From assembly GCA_963530515.1 (NCBI GenBank), contig CAUSEC010000022.1, positions 1-64,000 of the forward strand: a stretch of DNA of 64,000 nucleotides, in the 5' to 3' direction. The stretch is from CBFFRJ01 sp963530515 (GTDB taxonomy: Bacteria; Pseudomonadota; Gammaproteobacteria; Enterobacterales; Enterobacteriaceae). Below, piece after piece: positions 51,313 to 60,882 of the stretch (positions are counted from its first letter, which is position 1; each line of letters begins with the position of its first letter). The notes beneath the pieces are model-generated. The model had not been told where the DNA came from. It worked only from the letters and a program-made list of their open reading frames with translations, and did no database searches. Both the position numbers and the translations under genes were made by a program.

Positions 51313-52884
51313 ATGGCCGACATTGAAATTAGACAGCAATCGCCTTCGGCGTTTTATATTAAAGTACATGAGACCGACAACGTCGCAATCATCGTTAATG
51401 ACAATGGTTTAAAAGCGGGAACGCGTTTCCCGGACGGGTTAGAGTTAATTGAACACATCCCGCAAGGCCACAAAGTTGCGCTGGTAGATATCCCTCATCA
51501 TGGCGAGATCATTCGTTACGGTGAAATCATCGGCTATGCCGTGCGTGATGTTGCGCGCGGTAGCTGGATTGACGAATCCACCGTCGAACTGCCAAAAGCA
51601 CCGCCGCTGAATACCCTGCCGCTGGCGACAAAAGTCCCTGAAGATCTGCCGCCGCTGGAAGGCTACACCTTCGAAGGCTACCGTAACGCAGACGGCAGCG
51701 TCGGCACCAAAAACCTGCTCGGTATCACCACCAGCGTGCACTGTGTTGCTGGCGTGGTTGATTATGTCGTGAAAATTATTGAACGCGACCTGCTGCCGAA
51801 ATACCCGAACGTCGATGGCGTGGTGGGTCTGAATCACCTGTACGGTTGCGGTGTTGCGATCAACGCACCGGCCGCCGTCGTGCCAATCCGTACCATTCAT
51901 AACATTTCGCTGAACCCGAACTTCGGTGGCGAAGTGATGGTGATTGGTCTGGGCTGTGAAAAACTGCAACCTGAGCGCCTGCTGCAGGGCACTGAAGATG
52001 TGAAAGCCATCCCGGTAGACAGCGCGAGCATCGTCCGTCTGCAGGACGAGCACCATGTTGGCTTCCGCTCAATGGTTGACGATATTCTGCAAGTGGCTGA
52101 GCGTCACCTGGCAAAACTGAACGAACGTAAACGCGAAACCTGCCCGGCCTCTGAGCTGGTTGTGGGCACCCAGTGTGGCGGTAGCGATGCGTTCTCCGGC
52201 GTAACGGCTAACCCGGCTGTCGGTTATGCCTCTGACCTGTTCGTGCGTTGCGGCGCGACCGTGATGTTCTCCGAAGTGACCGAAGTACGTGATGCTATTC
52301 ACCTGTTAACGCCGCGTGCCGTGACCGAAGAAGTGGGCAAACGCCTGCTTGAAGAGATGGCCTGGTACGATAACTATCTGGACATGGGTAAAACCGACCG
52401 CAGCGCGAACCCGTCTCCGGGGAACAAAAAAGGCGGCCTGGCGAACGTAGTCGAAAAAGCCCTCGGCTCTATCGCTAAATCGGGTAAAAGCGCGATTGTT
52501 GAAGTGCTCTCTCCGGGTCAGCGCCCGACCAAACGTGGTCTGATCTACGCAGCGACGCCGGCGAGCGACTTCGTCTGTGGTACGCAGCAGGTAGCTTCCG
52601 GTATCACCGTTCAGGTCTTCACCACCGGTCGTGGTACACCGTACGGCCTGATGGCAGTACCGGTCATTAAGATGGCGACCCGTACTGAACTGGCAAACCG
52701 TTGGTTCGACCTGATGGACATTAACGCGGGCACCATCGCCACCGGCGACGAAACTATCGAGGATGTGGGCTGGAAACTGTTCCACTTCATCCTGGATGTG
52801 GCGAGTGGCCGTAAGAAAACCTTCTCGGATCAATGGGGTCTGCACAACCAGCTGGCTGTGTTTAACCCGGCTCCGGTGACTTGA
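51313..52884 (+). CDS. garD: Galactarate dehydratase
   Basis: GarD dehydrates galactarate to 5-keto-4-deoxyglucarate. The 523-residue protein is the family length, with an N-terminal SAF-like domain and the large catalytic part: GYRNADGSVGTKNLLGITTSVHC, VIGLGCEKLQPERLL, GTQCGGSDAFSGVTANPAVG and TGRGTPYGLMAVPVIKM. It has the same architecture as UxaA in this window. It is divergent from garPLRK and followed by a strong terminator. Confidence 0.97.
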   Translation: MADIEIRQQSPSAFYIKVHETDNVAIIVNDNGLKAGTRFPDGLELIEHIPQGHKVALVDIPHHGEIIRYGEIIGYAVRDVARGSWIDESTVELPKAPPLNTLPLATKVPEDLPPLEGYTFEGYRNADGSVGTKNLLGITTSVHCVAGVVDYVVKIIERDLLPKYPNVDGVVGLNHLYGCGVAINAPAAVVPIRTIHNISLNPNFGGEVMVIGLGCEKLQPERLLQGTEDVKAIPVDSASIVRLQDEHHVGFRSMVDDILQVAERHLAKLNERKRETCPASELVVGTQCGGSDAFSGVTANPAVGYASDLFVRCGATVMFSEVTEVRDAIHLLTPRAVTEEVGKRLLEEMAWYDNYLDMGKTDRSANPSPGNKKGGLANVVEKALGSIAKSGKSAIVEVLSPGQRPTKRGLIYAATPASDFVCGTQQVASGITVQVFTTGRGTPYGLMAVPVIKMATRTELANRWFDLMDINAGTIATGDETIEDVGWKLFHFILDVASGRKKTFSDQWGLHNQLAVFNPAPVT

Positions 52885-52914
52885 TTCATCATAATAATGA
52901 TCTCATCGTTTATT

Positions 52915-52938
52915 AGCATGGCTTCGGCCATGCTTTTT
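52915..52938 (+). terminator. Rho-independent terminator of garD
   Basis: AGCATGGC, loop TTCG, GCCATGCT, then a run of seven or more T residues. Confidence 0.93.
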
Positions 52939-52996
52939 TTTGCCTGTTCACTGCCCTATTCCCCCGCTTAATCCTCACTTTCTTTCATCACTCACA

Positions 52997-53090
52997 CTTT
53001 CGAAAACTTACCTTAGCTTTCACATCTTTCATTTTTCTGACTCAAATCACAAAATAACGTTACGAAACCCTATATCTTCTTTCGAAGAAA
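52997..53090. promoter_or_regulatory. Probable GatR operators upstream of gatY
   Basis: CTTTCGAAAA at 52997-53006 and CTTCTTTCGAAGAAA at 53076-53090 share the CTTTCGAA core with the perfect palindrome CTTTCGAAAG at 58591-58600 in front of gatR. GatR, a DeoR-family repressor, is the obvious candidate to bind all three. Confidence 0.6.
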
Positions 53091-53115
53091 ACAAACGAAA
53101 GGTTTCGGAGGCAGG

Positions 53116-53970
53116 ATGTATATCATTTCAACGAAAGCTATGCTGCAAAAGGCACAGAAAGAGGGCTACGCCGTCCCGGCATTCAATATTCACAACCTCG
53201 AAACACTTCAGGTGGTCGTTGAAACCTCAGCAGAACTGCGTTCGCCGTTAATTGTGGCAGGCACACCGGGGACGTTCAGCTATGCCGGCATCGGCAACAT
53301 CGTGGCGATCGCCGGGGATCTGGCGAAGACCTATAACCAGCCGCTGGCTATCCACCTTGATCATCATGAGCAGCTTGACGACGTGCAACGTAAAGTCCTG
53401 GCAGGCGTGCGCTCCGCCATGATCGACGGTTCCCACCTGCCTTTTGCCGCCAACATTGAGCTGGTCAAAACCGTGACTGATTACTGCCACCGCTATGACG
53501 TCAGCGTCGAAGCCGAACTCGGCAGGCTGGGCGGGCAGGAAGATGATCTGGTGGTCGATGGCAAAGATGCGCTCTACACCAACCCGGATCAGGCCTTTGA
53601 ATTTGTGCAGAAAACGGGGATCGACTCTCTCGCCGTCGCCATCGGAACCGCTCACGGGTTATACACCGCCACCCCCAAACTGGATTTTGAGCGCCTGGCG
53701 GAAATTCGCCAGCGCGTGGACGTCCCGCTGGTGCTGCACGGCGCTTCCGGCTTGCCCGCTGAAGATATCCGCAAAGCCATTTCGCTGGGTATCTGCAAGG
53801 TCAACGTCGCCACCGAACTGAAGATGGCCTTTTCCGATGCCCTGAAGGCGTACCTGGTTGCCCACCCGGACGCCAGCGATCCGCGCCATTACATGGTGCC
53901 AGCGAAAGCTGCCATGAAAGAGGTGGTGCGCAAAGTCATCGCCGACTGCGGCTGCGAAGGAAAATTGTGA
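53116..53970 (+). CDS. gatY: Tagatose-1,6-bisphosphate aldolase catalytic subunit GatY
   Basis: This 284-residue class II aldolase splits tagatose 1,6-bisphosphate into dihydroxyacetone phosphate and glyceraldehyde 3-phosphate. Zinc histidines are in AIHLDHHEQLDD and GTAHGLY, with LVLHGASGLP. The start MYIISTKAMLQKAQKEGYAVPAFNIHN is GatY-like. KbaY of the N-acetylgalactosamine pathway is similar, but the following galactitol PTS genes decide for GatY. It is first in gatYZABCD. Confidence 0.94.
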   Translation: MYIISTKAMLQKAQKEGYAVPAFNIHNLETLQVVVETSAELRSPLIVAGTPGTFSYAGIGNIVAIAGDLAKTYNQPLAIHLDHHEQLDDVQRKVLAGVRSAMIDGSHLPFAANIELVKTVTDYCHRYDVSVEAELGRLGGQEDDLVVDGKDALYTNPDQAFEFVQKTGIDSLAVAIGTAHGLYTATPKLDFERLAEIRQRVDVPLVLHGASGLPAEDIRKAISLGICKVNVATELKMAFSDALKAYLVAHPDASDPRHYMVPAKAAMKEVVRKVIADCGCEGKL

Positions 53971-54021
53971 AAGCAGTTGACTAATTATTGAAAGTAATCA
54001 GAAATATCCCGGAGGAATAAA

Positions 54022-55293
54022 GTGAAAGATATTATTGCCCGTCATAAGGCAGGAGAACATCTCGGCATCTGCTCAGTCTGCTCTGCTCACCCGATGGTGA
54101 TTGAAGCCACCCTGCGTTTCGATGCGCATACCGATAAAAAAGTGCTGATTGAAGCCACCTCAAACCAGGTAAACCAATTTGGCGGCTACACCGGGATGAA
54201 ACCCGCCGATTTTCGGGATTTTGTTTTAGCGATTGCAAAAGAGGTAGGGTTCCCGCAGGAACGACTGATTCTGGGCGGCGATCATCTGGGACCGAACTGT
54301 TGGCAAAACGAACCCGCTGCGGCGGCAATGGAAAAATCTGTCGAGCTGATCAAAGCCTACGTTGCCGCAGGCTTCAGCAAAATTCACCTGGATGCCTCCA
54401 TGTCCTGCGCCGATGATCCCGTGCCACTGGATCCCAAAGTGGTTGCCGAGCGCGCCGCGCGTCTTTGCCAGGCAGCGGAAGAAACCGCCAGCGATGAGCT
54501 GAAAAAATCACTGACCTATGTGATTGGCACCGAAGTGCCGGTGCCCGGCGGCGAAGCGAGCAGCATCAGCAGCGTGCATGTCACCCGTGTGGAAGATGCG
54601 GCAATGACGCTTGAAACGCATCGTGTTGCCTTTGAGGCGCTGGGGCTGGAAGAAGCCATGAGCCGGGTCGTGGGCATGGTGGTTCAGCCAGGTGTGGAGT
54701 TCGATCACACACAGATCATTCACTACCAGCCGCATGAAGCGCAGGCGCTCTCTGCCTGGATCCGTCAGACCCCAATGGTCTACGAAGCACATTCAACGGA
54801 TTACCAGTCCCGCCAGGCGTACCGCCAGCTTGTCGGCGATCACTTTGCGATTCTGAAAGTCGGCCCGGCACTGACCTTCGCCTTGCGCGAGGCCATTTTT
54901 GCCCTCGCCCAGATGGAAAATGAACTGATTGCGCCAGAGAACCGCAGCCGGGTGCTGGACGTCATCGATGAAGTGATGCTCAACGAACCAGGATACTGGA
55001 AAAAATATTACCGCCCCACCTGGAGCGAGGCGATGGTGGATATCCACTTCAGCCTTTCCGACCGTATTCGCTACTACTGGCCGCACCCGCGTATTCGCCA
55101 GAGCGTGGAAAAACTGATGGCCAACCTGAGCGCCACAACCCTGCCGCTGGGCCTGCTCAGTCAGTACCTGCCTTTGCAGTTCGAACGTGTATTACACAAT
55201 GAGATCGTCGCGACACCACAAAATCTTATCAATGACAAAATACAGGATGTATTGCGCGCTTACCGCTACGGATGCGCCGAAGAAACAGCCTGA
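54022..55293 (+). CDS. gatZ: Tagatose-1,6-bisphosphate aldolase non-catalytic subunit GatZ
   Basis: GatZ is needed for full activity and stability of GatY. The 423-residue protein has the family motifs GICSVCSAHPMVIEATLRFD, TSNQVNQFGGYTGMKP and LGGDHLGPNCWQNEPA. Its start follows CCGGAGGAATAAA, a very strong ribosome-binding site. It lies 51 bases downstream of gatY. Confidence 0.96.
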   Translation: MKDIIARHKAGEHLGICSVCSAHPMVIEATLRFDAHTDKKVLIEATSNQVNQFGGYTGMKPADFRDFVLAIAKEVGFPQERLILGGDHLGPNCWQNEPAAAAMEKSVELIKAYVAAGFSKIHLDASMSCADDPVPLDPKVVAERAARLCQAAEETASDELKKSLTYVIGTEVPVPGGEASSISSVHVTRVEDAAMTLETHRVAFEALGLEEAMSRVVGMVVQPGVEFDHTQIIHYQPHEAQALSAWIRQTPMVYEAHSTDYQSRQAYRQLVGDHFAILKVGPALTFALREAIFALAQMENELIAPENRSRVLDVIDEVMLNEPGYWKKYYRPTWSEAMVDIHFSLSDRIRYYWPHPRIRQSVEKLMANLSATTLPLGLLSQYLPLQFERVLHNEIVATPQNLINDKIQDVLRAYRYGCAEETA

Positions 55294-55307
55294 TTTCTGG
55301 AGAATGT

Positions 55308-55775
55308 ATGAGTCAACTTTTTGTCCGAACCGGAATTGAATTTAGCTCACGCCAGCAGGTGCTGGCGCATATTGGCGAAGAGATGCTGGCGAAAGGTGTG
55401 GTGCATGAAACCTACCCGGCCGCGCTGATTGAGCGAGAGGCGAACTACCCGACGGGCATTGCTCTTGAGTGCCACGCCGTCGCAATCCCGCACTGCGAAG
55501 CGGTGCATGCGAAGTCCGCCGCTATCTATTTGATCCGTCCGGATAAACCGGTGAATTTTCAACAGGCTGATGATGACAGCGAGATTGCCGTCTCGCTGAT
55601 TATCGCTCTGATTGTTGAGAACCCAACGGCGCAGCTTAAGCTCCTGCGCCGCCTGTTTGGTGAGCTACAGAACCCGAACTCACTGGAGACGTTGTTAAGT
55701 GCGCCGCCCGAGTGCCTGGCAACGCTTTTTCGGGAAACCATCCTTGAGCCTGAAAGCAGTTTGCAGGCTTTATAA
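55308..55775 (+). CDS. gatA: Galactitol PTS EIIA component
   Basis: This 155-residue EIIA of the fructose/mannitol-type fold accepts phosphate from HPr. The active histidine is in CHAVAIPHCEAVHAK. The ATG at 55308 follows TGGAGAATGT; an upstream in-frame start would overlap gatZ. It passes phosphate to GatB. Confidence 0.95.
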   Translation: MSQLFVRTGIEFSSRQQVLAHIGEEMLAKGVVHETYPAALIEREANYPTGIALECHAVAIPHCEAVHAKSAAIYLIRPDKPVNFQQADDDSEIAVSLIIALIVENPTAQLKLLRRLFGELQNPNSLETLLSAPPECLATLFRETILEPESSLQAL

Positions 55776-55801
55776 GATACTGATAATAAAAGGAGTACCC
55801 T

Positions 55802-56086
55802 ATGAAACGTAAAGTTATTGTCGCCTGCGGTGGCGCGGTTGCCACCTCCACTATGGCTGCTGAAGAAATCCGTGAACTGTGTGAAGCCAACAACATTACC
55901 GTTGAACTTGTGCAGTGCCGGGTCAATGAAATCGAAACCTACATGGACGGCGCGGATCTGATTTGCACAACGGCAAAAGTGGATCGTACTTTCGATGATA
56001 TTCCGGTCGTGCACGGCATGCCGTTCATCTCCGGCGTCGGCATCGAAGCGCTGCAACAAAAAATCCTGACCATCCTTGTGGGGTAA
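55802..56086 (+). CDS. gatB: Galactitol PTS EIIB component
   Basis: This 94-residue cytoplasmic EIIB has the phosphorylated cysteine at position 9 in KVIVACGGAVATSTMAAEEI. It receives phosphate from GatA and phosphorylates galactitol during import through GatC. AAAGGAGTACCCT precedes the ATG. gatC begins five bases after its stop. Confidence 0.96.
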   Translation: MKRKVIVACGGAVATSTMAAEEIRELCEANNITVELVQCRVNEIETYMDGADLICTTAKVDRTFDDIPVVHGMPFISGVGIEALQQKILTILVG

Positions 56087-56091
56087 CGTCC

Positions 56092-57465
56092 ATGTTTAGC
56101 GAAATCATGCGCTACATCCTCGACTTAGGCCCAACGGTCATGCTGCCGCTGGTGATTATCATCTTCTCAAAACTGCTGGGGATGAAGCTCGGGGATTGTT
56201 TTAAATCCGGTTTGCACATCGGTATTGGCTTTGTCGGTATTGGCCTGGTCATCGGCCTGATGCTCGACTCCATCGGCCCGGCGGCAAAAGCCATGGCCGA
56301 ACAATTCCAGATCAACCTTCACGTGATTGACGTGGGCTGGCCAGGCTCATCACCCATGACCTGGGCGTCACAAATTGCTTTGATTGCCATCCCGGTCGCC
56401 ATTGCGGTGAACGTACTGATGCTGGTGACGCGCATGACCCGCGTGGTCAACGTCGACATCTGGAACATCTGGCACATGACCTTCACCGGCGCGATGCTGC
56501 ATCTTGCCACCGGCTCCTACTGGATTGGGATCCTGGGGGTCGTGGCCCATGCCGCCTTCGTCTACAAACTGGGCGACTGGTTTGCCAAAGACACCCGCGA
56601 CTTCTTTGGCCTGGAAGGGATTGCCATTCCACACGGTAGCTCCGCGTACCTCGGCCCGATTGCCGTGCTGGTCGACACAATCATTGAAAAGATTCCGGGG
56701 CTTAACCGCATTCATTTCAGCGCTGACGACATCCAGAAACGCTTTGGCCCCTTTGGCGAGCCGGTCACCGTGGGCTTTGTGATGGGGATTGTCATTGGTC
56801 TGCTGGCCGGTTACGACGCCAAAGGCGTGCTGCAACTGGCGGTCAAAACGGCGGCGGTCATGCTGCTGATGCCACGGGTTATCAAACCGATCATGGATGG
56901 CTTAACGCCCATTGCTAAACATGCCCGTAAACGTCTGCAGGCGAAGTTCGGTAGCCAGGAGTTCCTGATTGGCCTCGATCCGGCGCTGCTGCTCGGCCAC
57001 ACCTCGGTGGTCTCTGCAAGCCTGATCTTTATCCCTCTGACCATTCTGATTGCGGTGATGGTGCCCGGAAACCAGGTGCTGCCGTTCGGCGACCTCGCCA
57101 CCATCGGCTTCTTTGTGGCCATGGCGGTGGCGGTGCATCAGGGCAACCTGTTCCGCACGCTCATCTCTGGCGTGATCATTATGAGCATCACCCTGTGGAT
57201 TGCGACGCAGACTATCGGCCTGCATACGCAACTTGCAGCAAATGCCGGGGCGTTAAAAGCCGGTGGCATGGTGGCGTCAATGGACCAGGGCGGCTCACCG
57301 ATTACCTGGCTGCTCATCCAGCTCTTTACCTGGCAGAACATCGTTGGTTTCGCGGTCATCGGCGCGATTTACCTGGCAGGTGTCCTGCTCACCTGGCGCA
57401 GAGCGCGTAACTTCACTGCGGCCGAAAAAGCCGCCCTCGCGCAGCAAACTCAGGTCACATCCTGA
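56092..57465 (+). CDS. gatC: Galactitol PTS EIIC permease
   Basis: This 457-residue membrane EIIC forms the galactitol channel. Multiple hydrophobic segments and the family motifs VGIGLVIGLMLDSIGPAAKAM, HLATGSYWIGILGVVAHAAFVYKLGDW and GLEGIAIPHGSSAYLGPIA are visible. Product is galactitol 1-phosphate, used by GatD. Confidence 0.95.
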   Translation: MFSEIMRYILDLGPTVMLPLVIIIFSKLLGMKLGDCFKSGLHIGIGFVGIGLVIGLMLDSIGPAAKAMAEQFQINLHVIDVGWPGSSPMTWASQIALIAIPVAIAVNVLMLVTRMTRVVNVDIWNIWHMTFTGAMLHLATGSYWIGILGVVAHAAFVYKLGDWFAKDTRDFFGLEGIAIPHGSSAYLGPIAVLVDTIIEKIPGLNRIHFSADDIQKRFGPFGEPVTVGFVMGIVIGLLAGYDAKGVLQLAVKTAAVMLLMPRVIKPIMDGLTPIAKHARKRLQAKFGSQEFLIGLDPALLLGHTSVVSASLIFIPLTILIAVMVPGNQVLPFGDLATIGFFVAMAVAVHQGNLFRTLISGVIIMSITLWIATQTIGLHTQLAANAGALKAGGMVASMDQGGSPITWLLIQLFTWQNIVGFAVIGAIYLAGVLLTWRRARNFTAAEKAALAQQTQVTS

Positions 57466-57510
57466 TCTTTGGGGAGCCTTCGCTCCCCGCTTTCATTTCT
57501 GGAGAGTGTT

Positions 57511-58554
57511 ATGAAATCAGTGGTTATTCACGCTGAGGGAAACGTGCGCGTTGAAGAACGCCCGGAACCTCAGATACAACATGAAGATGACGTTAAAGTC
57601 AGGGTGGTCAGCTCCGGCTTATGCGGCTCCGACATCCCGCGTATTTTTGCCAACGGCGCGCATTTCTACCCGATCACCCTCGGGCATGAGTTCAGCGGCT
57701 ATGTGGAAGCCTGCGGCGAAAAGGTCAGCGATCTTAACATCGGCGATGCCGTCGCCTGCGTGCCGCTGCTGCCCTGCTTCGACTGCCCGGAGTGCCGAAA
57801 ACAGTATTTTTCATTGTGCAAACGCTACCAGTTTGTGGGCTCCCGCAGCGACGGCGGCAACGGAGAATACGTGGTGGTTCGCCGCGCCAACCTCTATCGC
57901 CTGCCGGAAAAAATGACCATCGAAGATGGGGCGTTTATCGAACCCATTACCGTGGGCCTGCACGCATTCCATCTCGCAGGCGGTTGTGCGGATAAAAACG
58001 TGGTGATTGTCGGAGCCGGAACCATTGGCCTGCTGGCTATGCAGTGCGCGCTGGCGCTGGGGGCGAAAAGCGTCACCGCAATTGACATCAACCCGGAAAA
58101 ACTCGCGCTGGCGAAACGACTTGGTGCCACCCATGCGTTCAACAGCCGCGAGCTGAGCGCATCACACATTCAGGAACAGCTTGTTGAACACCGCTTTGAC
58201 CAGTTAGTGCTGGAAACCGCCGGTGCGCCGCAAACCGTCTCACTGGCGATTGAGATAGCGGGGCCGCGCGCGCAGCTGGCGCTGGTAGGCACGCTGCATC
58301 ACGACCTGACGCTGACCGCCACCGTGTTCGGGCAAATCTTACGTAAAGAGCTGGCGGTGCTGGGAAGCTGGATGAACTATTCTGGCCCGTGGCCTGGCGA
58401 AGAGTGGGAAACCGCTGCGCGCCTGTTAACGGAAAAACGTCTACAACTTGAACCGCTTATCGCCCATCGCGGCGGCCCGGACAGCTACGCACAGGCCGTA
58501 CAGGCACTGAATGGCGCGCCAATGCAGGGAAAAATCTTACTGCAGTTAGGCTAA
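57511..58554 (+). CDS. gatD: Galactitol-1-phosphate 5-dehydrogenase
   Basis: GatD oxidises galactitol 1-phosphate to tagatose 6-phosphate with NAD and zinc. The 347-residue medium-chain dehydrogenase has GLCGSDIPRIF and GHEFSGYVE (catalytic zinc), the four-cysteine structural zinc loop CFDCPECRKQYFSLC, and VVIVGAGTIGLLAMQ (nucleotide site). The ATG at 57511 follows GGAGAGTGTT. The kinase that makes tagatose 1,6-bisphosphate is not in this cluster. Confidence 0.95.
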   Translation: MKSVVIHAEGNVRVEERPEPQIQHEDDVKVRVVSSGLCGSDIPRIFANGAHFYPITLGHEFSGYVEACGEKVSDLNIGDAVACVPLLPCFDCPECRKQYFSLCKRYQFVGSRSDGGNGEYVVVRRANLYRLPEKMTIEDGAFIEPITVGLHAFHLAGGCADKNVVIVGAGTIGLLAMQCALALGAKSVTAIDINPEKLALAKRLGATHAFNSRELSASHIQEQLVEHRFDQLVLETAGAPQTVSLAIEIAGPRAQLALVGTLHHDLTLTATVFGQILRKELAVLGSWMNYSGPWPGEEWETAARLLTEKRLQLEPLIAHRGGPDSYAQAVQALNGAPMQGKILLQLG

Positions 58555-58560
58555 ATGAAG

Positions 58561-58600
58561 GAGCCAGCAACCTGAGCTGGCTCACATTTACTTTCGAAAG
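58561..58600 (+). promoter_or_regulatory. gatD 3' hairpin and gatR operator
   Basis: GAGCCAGC (58561-58568) pairs with GCTGGCTC (58576-58583) after gatD. The perfect palindrome CTTTCGAAAG at 58591-58600 follows, the same core as upstream of gatY, suggesting autoregulation of gatR. Confidence 0.6.
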
Positions 58601-58664
58601 TTAGCGTTCAACTTTCACAATCCTTCGATTACACTATCCAGAGTTAATTCTCAGGCAAATCAAT

Positions 58665-59438
58665 ATGAACTCATTTGAACGAAGGAACAAAATCGTCGAT
58701 CTGGTCAATACCCAGGGGAGCGTGTTGGTTATCGATCTTTCGAATACCTTTGCTATCTCTGAAGTGACCATCCGTGCCGATCTGCGTTTGCTGGAAGAAA
58801 AAGGGCTGGTGACGCGCTTTCACGGCGGAGCAGCGAAGCCGGGCACCCACATGATGGACAGCGAAAATCAGGAAGTCACCCTGGAAGACCGCTACAAGCT
58901 GGCGAGCGATCCGAAAAAGCGCATTGCTCAGGCCGCCGCCGCCATGATTGAAGAAGGGATGACCGTTATCCTCGACAGCGGCAGCACGACGATGCTTATC
59001 GCCGAAGCGCTGGCAAAAAAAGCCAATATCACCGTCATTACCAATAACCTTCCCGCCGCCTTTGCGCTCTCTGAAAACAAAGACATCACGCTGGTGGTGT
59101 GCGGCGGTACGGTGCGGCATAAAACCCACTCCATGCACGGCACTATTGCCGAACGCTCATTGCAGGGCATCAGTGCAGACCTGATGTTCGTCGGGGCAGA
59201 CGGAATCGACACCACCAACGGTATCACCACCTTTAATGAAGGCTACTCGATCAGCAGCGTAATGGCAGCAGCGGCGCATAAAGTGGTTGCCGTGCTCGAT
59301 GCCAGTAAGTTCAATCGCCGGGGTTTTAATCAGGTGCTGCCCATGGAACAAATCAATGTCGTGATCACCGATGAAGGCATCAGCGATAAAGACAAAGCGG
59401 CGCTGGGCAAAATGGGTAAAGACGTGGTTATTGTTTGA
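58665..59438 (+). CDS. gatR: Galactitol repressor GatR (DeoR family), intact
   Basis: This 257-residue DeoR-family repressor has an N-terminal helix-turn-helix (RRNKIVDLVNTQGSVLVIDLSNTFAISEVTIRADLRLLEEKG) and a phosphosugar-sensing domain (GSTTMLIAEALAKKANITVITNN, MFVGADGIDTTNGITTFNE). In E. coli K-12 the gene is broken by an insertion sequence, giving constitutive gat expression. Here it is complete, so the operon should be inducible. Confidence 0.93.
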   Translation: MNSFERRNKIVDLVNTQGSVLVIDLSNTFAISEVTIRADLRLLEEKGLVTRFHGGAAKPGTHMMDSENQEVTLEDRYKLASDPKKRIAQAAAAMIEEGMTVILDSGSTTMLIAEALAKKANITVITNNLPAAFALSENKDITLVVCGGTVRHKTHSMHGTIAERSLQGISADLMFVGADGIDTTNGITTFNEGYSISSVMAAAAHKVVAVLDASKFNRRGFNQVLPMEQINVVITDEGISDKDKAALGKMGKDVVIV

Positions 59439-59451
59439 GGCGTGAGAAACG

Positions 59452-59494
59452 AAAAACAGCCATGCAGCATAACGCCCATGGCTGTTTGGTTTTA
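59452..59494. terminator. Bidirectional terminator between gatR and the MFS gene
   Basis: AACAGCCATG (59455-59464) pairs with CATGGCTGTT (59477-59486) with A-rich 5' and T-rich 3' flanks, serving both converging genes. Confidence 0.85.
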
Positions 59495-59508
59495 CCAAGG
59501 GTATTCCG

Positions 59509-60858
59509 TCAGGATTTATCCAGCGCCGGGTTGCCTGCCGGTGCCACTTGCACCGTCTCCAGCGTCATGCGCTCCAACTTGCCGACGATAAACAGATAAG
59601 CAATGACCCCCACGAAGCCCATCGAGCCAACGTAAATAATCGCCCAGTCGAACGAACCGGTGGCCTGGATAATAAAGCCGATCACCAGCGGCGTTAACAC
59701 ACCCGCAATGTTGCCAAAGGTATTAAAAATCCCCCCGGCCAGGCCCAGCACTTCTTTGGGCGACGTATCACTCAGCACGCACCAGCCGAGGTTGCCAAAG
59801 CCTTTGGCAAAGAAGGACAGGCTCATCACGAAAATCACCACCGGAATGGAGCTGGTGTAGTTGGCGACGATAATCGAGCAGGAGAGCAGCATGCCAAGCA
59901 CAATAGGCAGCTTGCGGGAGAACGTCAGGCTGCAGCCCTTACGCAGCAGGTAATCCGACAGCATGCCGCCGACAATCCCACCCACAAACCCTGCTATAGC
60001 CGGGATCGCCGCCACCAGTCCTACTTTGATGATCGACAGCCCCTTGTCCTGGTACAGATAGGTCGGGAACCAGGTAAAGAAGAACCAGGTGATCGACGTC
60101 AGGCAGAACTGGCCAATGTACACGCCGATCATCATCCGGTTGCCACACATCCGTTTTATTTGTGCCCAGGTCACCCGTGGCTGCGCGGTGCGGGCTTTCG
60201 ATCCCAGCTCCGGGATACCGCCACCGTCGCGAATGTAATCCAGCTCTTCTTTGTTGATCGACTTGTGTTTGCCGGGATCGCGCACAAAACCCAGCCAGAA
60301 CGCGCCAAAAATGATCCCCAGAATCCCGGCACTAAAGAACACATAATGCCAGCTCAGTTTGGTTATCACCCACGAGAGGATCGGCGTGAACACCCCGAGT
60401 GCAACGTAGGGTGCCGTCTGGTAAATCGAGGTCGCAAAGCCTCGCTCTCTGTCCGGGAACCACTGCACGGACAGGCGGCTGCTCGCAGGCGTAGCCGGTG
60501 CTTCTGCCGCGCCCATTAGCAGGCGGAAAACAAACAGCATCACAAACGCCGACGGGAAGAGATACACGCTGCCCTGCAGGAAGGTGAACACCGACCAGAC
60601 GATCATCGCCACGCCGTACACCATGCGTGAGCCGAACTTGTCGAGCAGCACGCCGCCGGGGATCTGGCAGATCATATAAGCCCAGCCGAAGGCGGAAAAC
60701 GCCCATCCCATATCCGCCGCGCTAAACCCCAGCTCTTTACTCATAATCGGTGCAGCAACCGACAGGGTTGCGCGGTCGATAAAATTAACCAGCATGGCCA
60801 CGCCCATAAAGACCAGCATGGTATAACGCACGTTAGTTTTTTTGCCTGAAATTTCCAT
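59509..60858 (-). CDS. GarP/GudP-type MFS acid-sugar transporter
   Basis: This 449-residue, twelve-segment anion:cation symporter closely resembles GarP in this window (FIDRATLSVAAPIMSKELG, GWAYMICQIPGGVLLDKFGSRMVYG). The family imports aldonates and aldarates. The ATG at 60858 was chosen because an upstream one adds six residues only. It is last in a three-gene operon after the aldolase-type and dehydratase-type genes and so should import their acid-sugar substrate. Confidence 0.88.
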   Translation of the reverse strand: MEISGKKTNVRYTMLVFMGVAMLVNFIDRATLSVAAPIMSKELGFSAADMGWAFSAFGWAYMICQIPGGVLLDKFGSRMVYGVAMIVWSVFTFLQGSVYLFPSAFVMLFVFRLLMGAAEAPATPASSRLSVQWFPDRERGFATSIYQTAPYVALGVFTPILSWVITKLSWHYVFFSAGILGIIFGAFWLGFVRDPGKHKSINKEELDYIRDGGGIPELGSKARTAQPRVTWAQIKRMCGNRMMIGVYIGQFCLTSITWFFFTWFPTYLYQDKGLSIIKVGLVAAIPAIAGFVGGIVGGMLSDYLLRKGCSLTFSRKLPIVLGMLLSCSIIVANYTSSIPVVIFVMSLSFFAKGFGNLGWCVLSDTSPKEVLGLAGGIFNTFGNIAGVLTPLVIGFIIQATGSFDWAIIYVGSMGFVGVIAYLFIVGKLERMTLETVQVAPAGNPALDKS

Positions 60859-60882
60859 CACATACGCTCCAGACATGAGGGT

